Assembly: GCA_009379845.1 (NCBI GenBank) | Contig: WHSZ01000016.1 | Coordinates: 27,025-91,024 of the forward strand | Length of the DNA: 64,000 bases | Direction of reading: 5' to 3' | Source of the DNA: Pseudonocardiaceae bacterium | GTDB lineage: Bacteria; Actinomycetota; Actinomycetes; Mycobacteriales; Pseudonocardiaceae | Shown: in pieces, positions 1-7,654 of the stretch | How positions within the stretch are numbered: the first letter of the stretch is position 1 | How the letters are laid out: each line of letters starts with the position of its first letter | Translations under genes and position numbers: made by a program | Notes under the pieces: model-generated | What the model saw: only the letters and a program-made list of their open reading frames with translations | Database searches by the model: none | What the model was told of the DNA's origin: nothing

Positions 1-2
1 CC

Positions 3-311
3 GAGCACCTGGACATCGACAGCATGCTGACCTCGATCAGCGCGCTCGAGCGGGGTAACCGCTGGCACGCGCTCGCCAGGCTCGCGCTGCGCGACGACCT
101 GTACTTCTCGCTGCGTGCGATCACGCTGGATGCATTGCGGCACAGTGATCCCGGCGACAGCGCCGATGTGAAGATCGCGAAATGGGAGGAGGCGAACACC
201 TCTCGACTGAACCGGGCGCGCGTCTCGCTTGATGAGATCAATCGGTCCGGGCGGCTCGACTTGGCTACCTTGTCGGTGGCTACTCGCCAAGTCCGCAGCA
301 TGGTGCGTTGA
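3..311 (+). CDS. gdh: NAD-specific glutamate dehydrogenase, C-terminal fragment
   Basis: The open frame runs in from the left window edge and stops at the TGA at 309-311, so only the last 102 codons are visible. The tail (ISALERGNRWHALARLALRD and a final helix ending RQVRSMVR) matches the C-terminus of the very large actinobacterial NAD-dependent glutamate dehydrogenase, which deaminates glutamate to 2-oxoglutarate. The catalytic part lies outside the window. The assignment is strengthened by the neighbour: in M. tuberculosis the large gdh (Rv2476c) is followed on the same strand by the same thioesterase (Rv2475c). The start and most of the protein are missing because of the window edge; there is no sign of a truncation in the genome. 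Confidence 0.8.
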   Translation, partial: EHLDIDSMLTSISALERGNRWHALARLALRDDLYFSLRAITLDALRHSDPGDSADVKIAKWEEANTSRLNRARVSLDEINRSGRLDLATLSVATRQVRSMVR

Positions 312-337
312 GGTAACAGGAGAGAGGTCACGGTTCG

Positions 338-769
338 GTGGGTGCGTTCGTCGCCGAGGTGCGTCCGCGATGGTCCGACATGGACGTCTTCGGGCATGTC
401 AACCACGCGAATATGGTGACGTTGCTCGAGGACGCCCGTATCGAGCTGCTGTTCACGGCCGCGACCGCCCGCAGCGTACCCACCATGGCGAAGGGCTCGG
501 TGGTCGCCAGGCTGGTGGTCGATTACCACACTCCGTTGAAGTTCAACGGCTCCGCGGTGCGGGTCGAGATGACCGTACGCGACCTGAAGGCGGCTTCCTT
601 CGCGATCGACTACTCAGTCCACGATGGACTGTCTACATCAGACGCTGTCGTCACGACCGCCGAAACCTTGATCGTTCCGTACGATGTGGCCGCCTCGCGA
701 CCGCGCCGGTTGTCCGCTGGTGAACGGGAATTCCTGTCCACATGGGATGGAAGAGGCGACGATGGTTGA
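338..769 (+). CDS. Acyl-CoA thioesterase, 4-hydroxybenzoyl-CoA thioesterase-type hotdog fold
   Basis: This 143-residue cytosolic protein has the N-terminal signature of hotdog thioesterases, RPRWSDMDVFGHVNHANMV (residues about 9-27), with the Asp of SDMD and the FGHVNHA loop expected at the active site. Such enzymes hydrolyse acyl-CoA thioesters; the substrate cannot be read from sequence. It corresponds in position and size to Rv2475c. The GTG start at 338 is preceded by an AGGAGA-type ribosome binding site at about 318-325. It lies 26 bp after gdh, and its stop overlaps the start of the next gene, so the three are probably one transcript. Confidence 0.8.
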   Translation: MGAFVAEVRPRWSDMDVFGHVNHANMVTLLEDARIELLFTAATARSVPTMAKGSVVARLVVDYHTPLKFNGSAVRVEMTVRDLKAASFAIDYSVHDGLSTSDAVVTTAETLIVPYDVAASRPRRLSAGEREFLSTWDGRGDDG

Positions 770-1397
770 GGTGTATATCGCCGATCCCGCGGAGCGAGAC
801 GACCTCGGTGCGTTCGTGGCCCGCGCGGTCCGGCTGGACGGGCAGATCGTCGTGCGGCTGAAGAACCGTGCCGAAGGGATGCTCGAGGCGTGGGTGGCCA
901 CCCCGTTCGATGTACTCGCCACCCGCGCGGTCAGCGGCTGGGTTAGGCCTGCCGACAGCACCGTCTCGGGTAACGAACTACTCGCCGAGCTGGCCGTCGT
1001 CGGCGGTGACCAGTTGAACGCCGGCTCGCCTCAGGACCTGCTGTGGCGTTCCGCGCTGCCGCCAGGCAACGGGTGGCGGGTCGTGGACGAGCTGCCCGCG
1101 TCGGTTGTCTCGGACCTCGCGGATTCCGGGATCGCGCTGGCCCGGGAGAACACCGGCCCGCAGGGAACCCCGCCGGCCTCGCTGCTCGATCAGACCGTGC
1201 TGACCGTGACCGATCAGGATCACGAGGTGAAGGTGCCGTTGCGCTGCCTGTTCGCGCTGTCCGGGATGGGGTTCGTCGGTACGAACGGAGCCGACGAGAC
1301 GGTACGGGTGAGCGCGACCGACTCGTGGTTGCGCATCGACGCCCTGTTCGGGGCCGTGGTGCGCCGCAGGCATGCCCTGCTGCCGCTGCTGGTGTAG
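762..1397 (+). CDS. Conserved actinobacterial protein of unknown function (Rv2474c-like)
   Basis: I chose the ATG at 762 rather than the upstream in-frame start at 684. It overlaps the thioesterase stop (767-769), and a purine-rich GGAAGAGG precedes it. The product is 211 residues, similar in length to Rv2474c, which occupies the same position after the thioesterase in M. tuberculosis. The sequence is acidic and soluble, with no membrane segment, no cysteine pairs and no recognisable catalytic motif. It was probably translated together with the thioesterase. Function is unknown. Confidence 0.65.
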   Translation: MVEVYIADPAERDDLGAFVARAVRLDGQIVVRLKNRAEGMLEAWVATPFDVLATRAVSGWVRPADSTVSGNELLAELAVVGGDQLNAGSPQDLLWRSALPPGNGWRVVDELPASVVSDLADSGIALARENTGPQGTPPASLLDQTVLTVTDQDHEVKVPLRCLFALSGMGFVGTNGADETVRVSATDSWLRIDALFGAVVRRRHALLPLLV

Positions 1398-1502
1398 CCG
1401 CGTTAAGGATTTCTTACCGGCGGTGCCAGTTGGAACTTTCTCGCCCGCGAGCCACATCCAAGCGGTAGTCTGGCACGACGCCGGCAGCGGGAGGTGGCCA
1501 TT

Positions 1503-1826
1503 GTGAAGGCGAGCGACGAGAACGGTTGGCTGGAAGAGAACGTCACCGAACCCACCGATTGGTCGCCGGCCGAGCAGGGGCCGGCGAGGCCACGGCACGT
1601 CCGGGAGGCGGAGGCGGCCGCCGGGGTTGGCCCCGAGCAGCAGGAACGCTGGCGGCGCGCCCGGGCGGTGGCCGGCGGGGTGGCCAAGGCGGCCCCGTAC
1701 CTGGCAGGGGCGTCGTGGGTCGCGGCGGCGGCGACCACCGACTGGGACGGCGACGGGCACGGCGACGTCATCGACATCGGCACGTTCGGCGACTACGGCG
1801 ACTATGGCGGCTTCGGCGACGGCTAG
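1503..1826 (+). CDS. Small protein with an EF-hand-like acidic loop and Gly/Asp/Tyr-rich tail
   Basis: I do not recognise the family. The GTG at 1503 is preferred because GGGAGG (1489-1494) lies 8 bases upstream; a GTG at 1494 in the same frame overlaps that site. The 107-residue product has a charged N-terminal half, a short apolar stretch (about residues 60-75, AAPYLAGASWVAAAA), then DWDGDGHGDVID. This places Asp at loop positions 1, 3, 5, 9 and 12, as in EF-hand or dockerin calcium loops. It ends in a GDYGDYGGFGDG tail. It stands alone between an Rv2474c-like gene and the convergent aglA-like gene, at the place where M. tuberculosis has Rv2473/Rv2472. Confidence 0.55.
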   Translation: MKASDENGWLEENVTEPTDWSPAEQGPARPRHVREAEAAAGVGPEQQERWRRARAVAGGVAKAAPYLAGASWVAAAATTDWDGDGHGDVIDIGTFGDYGDYGGFGDG

Positions 1827-1869
1827 GGCGCGAGCGCCGCGATGGCGCCTCGCCGGGAGACCGCGGCGC

Positions 1870-3483
1870 TCACACCAGCCACACGGCGGTGTCCTCGGGT
1901 AACCGGTCATCCTCGAGCGGGCCACTTGACAGCAATACCTCGCCGGGTGGCAGCGGCACCGGCACGTTCGAGATGTTCAACGCGCAGATCAGACCGCCAC
2001 CCTTGCGGCGGAACGCGAAGCAGCCGGGCGGGGCGCCGTACCACTCCAGCTCGTCACCGCTGAACTCGGTGCGCGTCTTGCGTAGGTCCAGCCCGCGCCG
2101 GTACAGCGAGAGCACCGAGCCGGGGTCCTCAAGCTGGGCCTCGACGGTCAGTGCCGCCCAATCGTCCGGCATCGGCAGCCAGGTGTCCTCGGCGTCGGAG
2201 AATCCGAACGGGGCCCGGTGGCCCTCCCAGGGCAGCGGCACGCGGGCGCCGTCCCGCCCGCGCTCAGTGTGCCCGGATCGTTCCCATACCGGATCCCGCA
2301 ACGCCGAATCGGGCAGTTCGACGTTCGGCAGCCCGAGCTCCTCACCGTTGTACAGGTAGATCACGCCGGGCAGCGCGAGTTCCACCAACGCCATCGCGCG
2401 GGCTCTGGCCACCCCGCGCCAGCCGTCGTCGTATCGGCTGACCTGGCGCCAGACATCGTGGTTGGCCAACGTCCAGGTGGGCTGGGTGTTCAGCCCCGCG
2501 ACGGTGTGCAGTGATCGCTCGATCGCCTCCCGCAGCGCCGCCGCATCGAAATCCGTGGTGACCAGCCGGAAGTTGAAGCCGAGGTGCAATTCATCGGGGC
2601 GCAGGTAGCGGGCGAAGCGCTCGTCGTCGAGCACCCAGATTTCGCCGACCGCCACCCGGCCCGGGTATTCGTCGAGCACCTTGCGCACCATCCGGTGCAC
2701 GTCGTGCACGCCGTCGTTGTCGAAGCGTGGATCGTCGATGTCCGGAACGGCCAGCGCACCGGTCGCGGCGGCTTCCGGTGGCATGTCCGGGAGGCCCGAC
2801 GGTTTGGCCATGCCGTGTGCCACGTCGATGCGAAAGCCGTCCACGCCCCGGTCCAGCCAGAATCGCAGGGTGCGCTCCAGATCGGCGTGCACCTCGGTGT
2901 TGGCCCAGTTCAAGTCGGGCTGCTCGGGCGCGAACAGGTGCAGGTACCACTGCCCGTCCGCGACCCTGGTCCATGCCGATCCGCCGAACATGCTCGTCCA
3001 GTTGTTCGGCGGATCCGACCCGTCCACGCCTCGGCCGTCCCGGAAGACGTACCGATCCCGTTCCGGGCTGCCAGGTGGTGCCTGGAGCGCCTCGGTGAAC
3101 CACCGGTGTGCGCTGCTGGTGTGGTTCTGCACCAGATCGATGGTGACCTTGAGGCCGTGCGCGTGCGCGTCGTCGACCAGCGCGTCGAAGTCCTCGAGAT
3201 CACCGAAGACCGGGTCCACGTCGCGGGGGTCGGCGACGTCGTAGCCGTGGTCGACCATCGGGGAGCGATAGAACGGGGTCAGCCAGAGCGCATCGACCCC
3301 GAGTAACTGTAGGTAACCGAGTCGGGACCGAATGCCCGGTAGGTCGCCGACGCCGTCGCCGTTCGAGTCGGCGAAAGATCGCACGTAAACCTGGTAGAAG
3401 ACGCAGTCGCGCCACCACATCACGTCGTCGGTGGCCCACTGGCGAATGTCCGCAGTTCTACGCACGGGGAGCCATCCTGCCAT
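1870..3483 (-). CDS. aglA: Alpha-glucosidase, GH13 family
   Basis: The protein is a cytosolic glycoside hydrolase 13 enzyme of the oligo-1,6/alpha-glucosidase type, predicted to cleave terminal alpha-linked glucose. All four GH13 regions are visible. They are DLVQNH (residues 116-121), GFRIDVAH with nucleophile Asp220, VGEIW with acid/base Glu281, and LANHD with the stabilising Asp343. The N-terminal WWRDCVFYQVYVRSFADS is typical. The ATG at 3483 gives 537 residues, close to Rv2471, which lies in the same place; starts nearer to the WWRD motif (GTG/ATG at about 3424) are equally possible, as no clear ribosome site was found. It is downstream of glbO on the same strand, 119 bp away. Confidence 0.85.
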   Translation of the reverse strand: MAGWLPVRRTADIRQWATDDVMWWRDCVFYQVYVRSFADSNGDGVGDLPGIRSRLGYLQLLGVDALWLTPFYRSPMVDHGYDVADPRDVDPVFGDLEDFDALVDDAHAHGLKVTIDLVQNHTSSAHRWFTEALQAPPGSPERDRYVFRDGRGVDGSDPPNNWTSMFGGSAWTRVADGQWYLHLFAPEQPDLNWANTEVHADLERTLRFWLDRGVDGFRIDVAHGMAKPSGLPDMPPEAAATGALAVPDIDDPRFDNDGVHDVHRMVRKVLDEYPGRVAVGEIWVLDDERFARYLRPDELHLGFNFRLVTTDFDAAALREAIERSLHTVAGLNTQPTWTLANHDVWRQVSRYDDGWRGVARARAMALVELALPGVIYLYNGEELGLPNVELPDSALRDPVWERSGHTERGRDGARVPLPWEGHRAPFGFSDAEDTWLPMPDDWAALTVEAQLEDPGSVLSLYRRGLDLRKTRTEFSGDELEWYGAPPGCFAFRRKGGGLICALNISNVPVPLPPGEVLLSSGPLEDDRLPEDTAVWLV

Positions 3484-3602
3484 ACGAATAACGGAACGTG
3501 ACCGCTAATCGGAGGCGTCCCACTCCGCGTTATGTACCCATACCGCTGAACTAGCGGCGTAATAGAACCATGATGGGTACCTCACGCCCGCGGGGACGCG
3601 GG

Positions 3603-3986
3603 CTACTCCCAGCTGTTCATCAGCGAATGCGCAGCCATCTCCAGGTACTGCCAGAGCTCGTCGCGCCTGGCTTCGTCCAGATCGGCCTCGTCCACCGCGA
3701 TCCGCATGCAGCGCAGCCACGCGTCGCGCTCCATTGGGCCGATCTTGAACGGTGCGTGCCGCATCCGCAGCCGGGGGTGGCCGCGCTGCTGCGAGTAGGT
3801 GTGCGGCCCGCCCCAGTACTGCATCAGGAACAGTCGCAGGTGTTCCTCGGCCGGCCCGAGGTCCTCGCCCGGATACAGCGGGCGGAGCAGCTCGTCCTTG
3901 GCGACCTCTTGGTAGAACCGGGCGACAATGCGGCGGAAGGTTTCCTCGCCGCCGACGGCGTCGTAGAAGCTCTCCGGGCTGGACAC
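3603..3986 (-). CDS. glbO: Group II truncated haemoglobin
   Basis: This 127-residue haem protein binds O2 and other diatomic ligands with a 2-over-2 globin fold. Visible marks are the proximal histidine in RLRMRHAPF (His77), Tyr25 at the B10 position, Tyr38 near CD1, and Trp90 in the RDAW segment (G8). Each sits two residues later than in M. tuberculosis trHbO, as I recall that protein. The start is the GTG at 3984-3986, and the length is right for the family. It follows the mechanosensitive channel gene by 55 bp on the same strand and is probably co-transcribed with it. The position matches Rv2470. Confidence 0.88.
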   Translation of the reverse strand: MSSPESFYDAVGGEETFRRIVARFYQEVAKDELLRPLYPGEDLGPAEEHLRLFLMQYWGGPHTYSQQRGHPRLRMRHAPFKIGPMERDAWLRCMRIAVDEADLDEARRDELWQYLEMAAHSLMNSWE

Positions 3987-4041
3987 CTTGCCATTGTGAC
4001 GTACCGGGCGGGTCGCTCTCAGCGGGCCATGGTGCCGCGGC

Positions 4042-5052
4042 TCACGCACCTTGGTTCTGCGCGTTCTGGGCGTTCTGGGAGAACAGCCGCGCCATCGGCG
4101 GTTCGAAGTCGGCATCCTCGAGGGCGGTCATGATCCGCGCGCGCAGTGCGCGTTGTACGGCCCACTGCTGCCCGGGACGCACCTTCACGGTCAGCCGCAA
4201 CATGATGCTTTCCGCGGAGACCTCCTCCACGCCGAGAACTTCCGGCGGCTCGAGCACGTGCTGGGCCAGCTGCTCGTCCCTGGTCGCGTCCGCCGCCACC
4301 GAGCCGAGCAGCCGGGTGGCGCGCTCCACATCCGCTTCGTAGCTCACCGGTACGTCCACCACGGCCACCGCGAATCCCTGGCTCGAGTTGCCCACCCGCA
4401 GCACTTCGCCGTTGCGGACATACCACACCGTGCCACCCAGATCGCGCAACGTGGTCACCCGCAGGCCGATCGCCTCAACCGTGCCGCTGGCCTCGCCGAC
4501 ATCGATGAAGTCACCAACCCCGTACTGGTCCTCCAGCATCATGAAGATCCCGGAAAGGAAATCCTTGACGAGGTTCTGAGCGCCGAAACCGAGCGCCACG
4601 CCGACGATTCCGGCGGAGGCGATGATCGGGCCGAGCTGGATTCCCAGCTCGCCGAGTGCCAGCACGAAGGCGAGGCCGAACACCACGAACGACGTGATCG
4701 ACTTCAGCACGGAGCCGATGGTCCGCGCCCGCTGCCTCCTGCGCTCCGAGTTCGGTGCGCCGAGACCGACCGGGGCTCGCTCCCGCAACGGGCGCAGCAG
4801 GGCACGCTTCTTGGTCTTCTTCCGTGGCTCGCCGTTCATGAAGCGGTCGATCATCCGCCGAGCCAGCCAGCGCACAACGATCGCGATCACCAAGATCAGC
4901 AGAATGCTCAGCGGTTTCGCGATGAGCCAGTCGGCGGAGGCAGCCAGCCAGCTGTTGTTGGTCAGCCGGTAGATTTGGTCACACCAGCTGCCGGATTCGT
5001 TCACGCATTCCGGGGGCTGCGCAAAGAACTCGTTCATCAGCTGCCTTGTCAC
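4042..5052 (-). CDS. Small-conductance mechanosensitive channel, MscS family
   Basis: This 336-residue membrane protein has an apolar segment at about 46-62, a basic stretch (RKKTKKR), another membrane segment at about 115-135, and the pore helix region [20 protein letters not shown] with the Gly/Ala pattern of MscS TM3. The cytosolic beta domain follows ([19 protein letters not shown]). MscS channels open on membrane tension and release osmolytes during hypo-osmotic shock. The last residues repeat QNAQNAQNQ. The gene is first in a probable minus-strand operon with glbO, and it diverges from the HNH gene across a 352-bp gap. Confidence 0.85.
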   Translation of the reverse strand: MTRQLMNEFFAQPPECVNESGSWCDQIYRLTNNSWLAASADWLIAKPLSILLILVIAIVVRWLARRMIDRFMNGEPRKKTKKRALLRPLRERAPVGLGAPNSERRRQRARTIGSVLKSITSFVVFGLAFVLALGELGIQLGPIIASAGIVGVALGFGAQNLVKDFLSGIFMMLEDQYGVGDFIDVGEASGTVEAIGLRVTTLRDLGGTVWYVRNGEVLRVGNSSQGFAVAVVDVPVSYEADVERATRLLGSVAADATRDEQLAQHVLEPPEVLGVEEVSAESIMLRLTVKVRPGQQWAVQRALRARIMTALEDADFEPPMARLFSQNAQNAQNQGA

Positions 5053-5404
5053 GCTCCTCGGGGCATCGGTGATCGGGGGTCACCGGCAACGGTACGTGTG
5101 TTGTGCGATCGTAATCTCAGGTACCTGCTGCTTCGTGTTTGGTGACACGTCACGCAACAGACGTGCGTTTCGGGTGCCATGTGTGGTCGACTATGCCTGC
5201 ACTGGTGGAGGTGGTCGAGTGCCGGACCGACAACCGACGCATATCGGCGCCTCGAGCCGCGTCGCGACTCGGGATGCGCCGGATGGCACGCTGCGCTCAA
5301 CTCGAGCTCAACAGCGCCGAAGTTGGAGTCGATCGTCGGAAATCGGTTCGGCTGACTCGTCACGAGACAGCGGAGGCCACCGCCCATCCGGACTGCCACC
5401 GTCC
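5053..5404. other. Intergenic region between mscS and the HNH gene
   Basis: This 352-bp divergent region lies between mscS (minus) and the HNH nuclease (plus). The HNH frame stays open through most of it, but the residues do not look like protein (Arg/Ser-rich, no match to the family), so I treat it as non-coding. The only structure noticed is a short near-palindrome, GTGAC-AC-GTCAC at 5142-5153. It must contain at least one promoter in each direction, but I could not assign -35/-10 boxes with confidence. Confidence 0.4.
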
Positions 5405-5926
5405 GTGCCGTGGACACGGCGCAGAGTGTTGCTGCTGAACGCGACGTTCGAGCCGTTGACCGCGCTTCCGGCCCGGCGCGCCGTGGTGCTCGTGGTCTGC
5501 GGCAAAGCGGAGATCGTGCACGGTGATCCAACCGGGATGACGCTGCACTCCGCCAGCTCCGACCTCGTGGTGCCGTCGGTGATCAGGCTCAGCAGCTACG
5601 TACGGGTGCCGTACCGGGGGCAAGCCCCGCTGACCAGGGCCGGCTTGATGCACCGGGACCGCTACCGGTGCGCGTATTGCGGGGCTCGAGCGGAAACCAT
5701 CGATCACGTCGTGCCGCGCAGCCGCGACGGTGCGCACAGCTGGCAGAACTGCGTCGCCTCGTGCGCGAAGTGCAACCATCGAAAGGCGGACCGGCTGCTC
5801 GGCGAGCTCGGCTGGCGGTTGCGGACCACGCCACGCGCGCCGCGCGGTATGCATTGGCGGCTGCTCGCCGACGTCCCGGAGGCGGACCCGCTGTGGCGTC
5901 CGTATCTCGGTGCGCCAGCCGCGTAG
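5405..5926 (+). CDS. HNH endonuclease domain protein (Rv2469c-like)
   Basis: The HNH domain is clear at about residues 88-135. CAYCG is followed by TIDHVVPRSRDG (catalytic His in DHV), NCVASCAKCNHRKADR with the Asn, and the second CxxC pair that holds a structural zinc. The conserved N-terminal RRVLLLNATFEPLTALPARR block is typical of this actinobacterial family. That is why the GTG at 5405 (173 residues) was chosen over longer in-frame starts. Substrate and role are unknown; stand-alone HNH proteins of this kind are core genes in actinobacteria. It ends at a strong hairpin shared with the convergent repeat-protein gene. Confidence 0.8.
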   Translation: MPWTRRRVLLLNATFEPLTALPARRAVVLVVCGKAEIVHGDPTGMTLHSASSDLVVPSVIRLSSYVRVPYRGQAPLTRAGLMHRDRYRCAYCGARAETIDHVVPRSRDGAHSWQNCVASCAKCNHRKADRLLGELGWRLRTTPRAPRGMHWRLLADVPEADPLWRPYLGAPAA

Positions 5927-5958
5927 GCCCGCCAACCAAGCTAACTAAGCTGGCGGGC
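5927..5958. terminator. Bidirectional hairpin terminator
   Basis: Perfect 8-bp arms, GCCCGCCA (5927-5934) and TGGCGGGC (5951-5958), enclose a 16-base loop. The hairpin starts one base after the HNH stop codon and lies 35 bp downstream of the stop of the convergent GTRIT-repeat gene, so it can serve both. There is no T-tract, which is normal for actinobacterial terminators. Confidence 0.6.
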
Positions 5959-5993
5959 TGACCGGGCCGCCGCCCGGGCAGGCTCCGTGCGTG

Positions 5994-6557
5994 TCAGTTA
6001 CTGGTGATCCGAGTGCCTGCGGTGATCCTGGTACCACAGGTGATCCTGGTGCCCGAAGTGATCCGCGTGCCCGAAGTGATCCGCGTGCCCGCCGTGATCC
6101 TGGTGCCGGCGGTGATCCTGGTGCCCGCAGTGATGCGGGTACCACGGGTGATCCGGGTACCTGCGGTAATACGGGTCCCCGAGGTGATCCGGGTCCCCGC
6201 CGTGATGCGAGTCCCGCACGTGATCCGGGTCCCGCACGTGATCCGCGTGCCCGAGGTGATCCGGGTGCCCAGCGCGGTGATCCGGGTACCTTGTGCGGTG
6301 ATACGGGTGCCGGGTTCGGGTGCGCACCCGGTGATGCGGGTACCCGCGGTAATGCGAGTGCCGCACGTGATCCGCGTTCCGGAGGTAATCCGTGTCCCAC
6401 GAGTGGCCGTGTTCCTCACCTCTTCTTGGGTACCCCGGGTTACCAACCGGCTGTCGACCCTTTTTCTACTGAGAGCAGAACTGTAGTCAACGGGGAGTTT
6501 CATAATAATCGATCGGGTGATGTCGTTCGCCTGTGTGGGGGTCGGGGCAGTGTACAT
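5994..6557 (-). CDS. GTRIT hexapeptide-repeat protein (21 copies), novel
   Basis: No known family is recognised. The ATG at 6557 has a perfect AGGAGG (6570-6565) seven bases upstream, so the minus strand is translated. The first 53 residues are non-repetitive. Residues 54-187 are 21 copies of GTRIT plus one variable residue (Ala, Ser or Cys; once Arg), with short inserts after copies 4 (CAPEP region), 5 and 6. Gly, Thr, Arg, Ile and Thr are invariant in all copies although the codons vary. For example, ATC/ATG/ATA and CGG/CTG differences seen from the plus strand are all silent here. No signal peptide or membrane segment is apparent. The period of six with one Ile per unit would suit a beta-solenoid, which is an inference. 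It sits between core genes. Confidence 0.7.
   Translation of the reverse strand: MYTAPTPTQANDITRSIIMKLPVDYSSALSRKRVDSRLVTRGTQEEVRNTATRGTRITSGTRITCGTRITAGTRITGCAPEPGTRITAQGTRITALGTRITSGTRITCGTRITCGTRITAGTRITSGTRITAGTRITRGTRITAGTRITAGTRITAGTRITSGTRITSGTRITCGTRITAGTRITSN
6004..6402. repeat. 18-bp tandem repeat array (21 units) inside the GTRIT gene
   Basis: Twenty-one units run without interruption. Read on the plus strand, the consensus is GTGATCCGGGTGCCCGCG. Eighteen units are 18 bp; units 15 and 16 are 21 bp and unit 17 is 33 bp, all multiples of three. Variation falls almost entirely on third codon positions of the minus-strand frame. The array is the DNA counterpart of the hexapeptide repeat and is expected to be prone to copy-number change. 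Confidence 0.9.
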
Positions 6558-6629
6558 CGCGTGTCCTCCTGGGGGAGATGATCAGGCGGCCTGAGATCGG
6601 GGCGTTGTCGCAAGGTCCGTCTAGGTGAA

Positions 6630-6658
6630 AAGCTAGAAGTATTTCGCGCCCTGGACAA
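6630..6658 (-). promoter_or_regulatory. Candidate promoter of the GTRIT-repeat gene
   Basis: On the minus strand TTGTCC (6658-6653) and TAGCTT (6635-6630) are separated by 17 bases, a sigma70-like arrangement that would start transcription near 6623 and leave a leader of about 65 bases. The -35 box lies in the palindrome GGAC-AAG-GTCC (6653-6663), which could bind a regulator. This rests on pattern only. Confidence 0.35.
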
Positions 6659-6847
6659 GGTCCAAGCTATGAGTGGGTCCGCATGTACGGGGCGTTGCCA
6701 TCCTTCGCGCACCCCTACTGCGCTTAACGAAGGAGGTGACGCGGCGACACTCGGAGGAGACGACACTGAATCGGCCTAACGCCGTGGTCGCGGCAGCCAG
6801 TGCCCCGTGGACGCCGGGTGGTCCGCTACGGTACGAGCGTGAGCGTG

Positions 6848-7105
6848 ATGGAGACGGTCCTTATCTTTGTGGTCATTCCGCTCGCCATCTATGGCGTGCT
6901 CAGCGCGATGACCTTGCGGTCCAAGCTCGGTAAAGCGCAGCGGTATCGGCCGGGGCAGAAGTGGAACCACCCCCCGCAGTGGTGGACGGCCAACCCTGCC
7001 GGTGTCGGGGAGCACCGGGCGCACGGATCTCGGGGTGAACAGGAAGGCGCGTCGGCCGGAGCTGCCACCACGACCGCAACGGGAGGTGCTCGTGGCAGCT
7101 GGTGA
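6848..7105 (+). CDS. ctaJ: aa3-type cytochrome oxidase subunit CtaJ
   Basis: This small protein (85 residues from the ATG at 6848; a GTG at 6839 is the alternative) has one N-terminal membrane helix, METVLIFVVIPLAIYGVLSA. Conserved basic and aromatic residues follow (RPGQKWNHPPQWWTANP). This matches the single-helix accessory subunit CtaJ found in the mycobacterial CIII-CIV respiratory supercomplex. The tail is low-complexity (Ala/Gly/Thr). The downstream gene is the DUF5130 protein that, as I recall, is also associated with that supercomplex, and the two genes overlap by 14 bp. No strong ribosome site was found. Confidence 0.7.
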   Translation: METVLIFVVIPLAIYGVLSAMTLRSKLGKAQRYRPGQKWNHPPQWWTANPAGVGEHRAHGSRGEQEGASAGAATTTATGGARGSW

Positions 7106-7586
7106 GGACACGCACGGCGCGGCCCCAGCGGTGGTGGACCGCGAGCTCCAGCCGGGTGAGGCGGTTAGCGCGAGTGGGCGCCTTTCGGTGGCCCGCAGGG
7201 TCGAGCCGACTCTGCCACCTGGCCCATTCACCCCGGTTCAACTGGCGCAGATCGACGAGGCGTTGACGTTGTCCAGCAGGACAACCGGGCTCGACTTCAG
7301 CGTCTACCTCGGAGACCTCGGCGAGGACACCCGCGCGTCGGCCGAGCAGCTGCACGCGTCGATCGGCCCGCACGCGGCCAGTGCCGTGCTCATCGCGGTA
7401 TCGCCCGGCCAGCGGGTGGTCGAAGTGGTGACCGGTGCCGACGCGCATCGCAGGGTGCCGGACCGCGGCTGCAAGCTGGCCGTGATGAGCATGGTCGCCT
7501 CGTTCAAGGAGGGCGACCTGTCCGGCGGCCTGATCAGCGGGCTGCGCATGCTGACCGACGCGGCCGGCGCCGCACCCCGCGACTGA
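7092..7586 (+). CDS. DUF5130/TPM-like protein associated with the respiratory supercomplex (Rv2468c-like)
   Basis: The GTG at 7092 follows GGGAGG (7081-7086) by five bases and gives 164 residues. The conserved core FTPVQLAQIDEALTLSSRTT, the FSVYLGDL segment and the C-terminal FKEGDLSGGLISGLRMLT match the DUF5130 family, which has a TPM-like fold. In M. smegmatis the homologue (MSMEG_4692) was, from memory, seen bound to the CIII2CIV2 supercomplex; its biochemical role is not settled. No signal peptide is present. It overlaps the 3' end of ctaJ, consistent with one operon and one complex. Confidence 0.7.
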   Translation: MAAGEDTHGAAPAVVDRELQPGEAVSASGRLSVARRVEPTLPPGPFTPVQLAQIDEALTLSSRTTGLDFSVYLGDLGEDTRASAEQLHASIGPHAASAVLIAVSPGQRVVEVVTGADAHRRVPDRGCKLAVMSMVASFKEGDLSGGLISGLRMLTDAAGAAPRD

Positions 7587-7597
7587 CTTCGGTTATG

Positions 7598-7648
7598 CCG
7601 TGAAGGCCACCTTCACGGCGTTGAACGCCCCTGAGGTGGCCTTCACGG
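7598..7648. terminator. Strong hairpin between convergent genes
   Basis: Two perfect 14-base arms, CCGTGAAGGCCACC (7598-7611) and GGTGGCCTTCACGG (7635-7648), flank a 23-base loop. It sits exactly between the DUF5130 gene and the convergent pepN, so it can terminate both. From memory, GTGAAGGCCACC-type hairpins recur in intergenic regions of Pseudonocardiaceae, so this may also belong to a dispersed repeat family. Confidence 0.7.
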
Positions 7649-7654
7649 CCGGAA

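Noticed and set aside
3505..3720. Minus-strand small ORF at the glbO-aglA junction
   Set aside because: It overlaps the end of glbO in another frame, with no ribosome site or conserved features.
5069..5404. N-terminal extension of the HNH protein
   Set aside because: The frame is open, but the residues are unconserved and Arg/Ser-rich; homologues begin near the GTG at 5405.
6004..6402. CRISPR array
   Set aside because: The 18-bp units are directly adjacent without spacers, stay in frame and encode a protein repeat; no cas genes are nearby.
6004..6486. Plus-strand frame with VIRVP-type hexapeptide repeats
   Set aside because: Its third and second codon changes alter residues (Leu/Arg, Ile/Met), it has no ribosome site, and the opposite frame is perfectly conserved with AGGAGG upstream.
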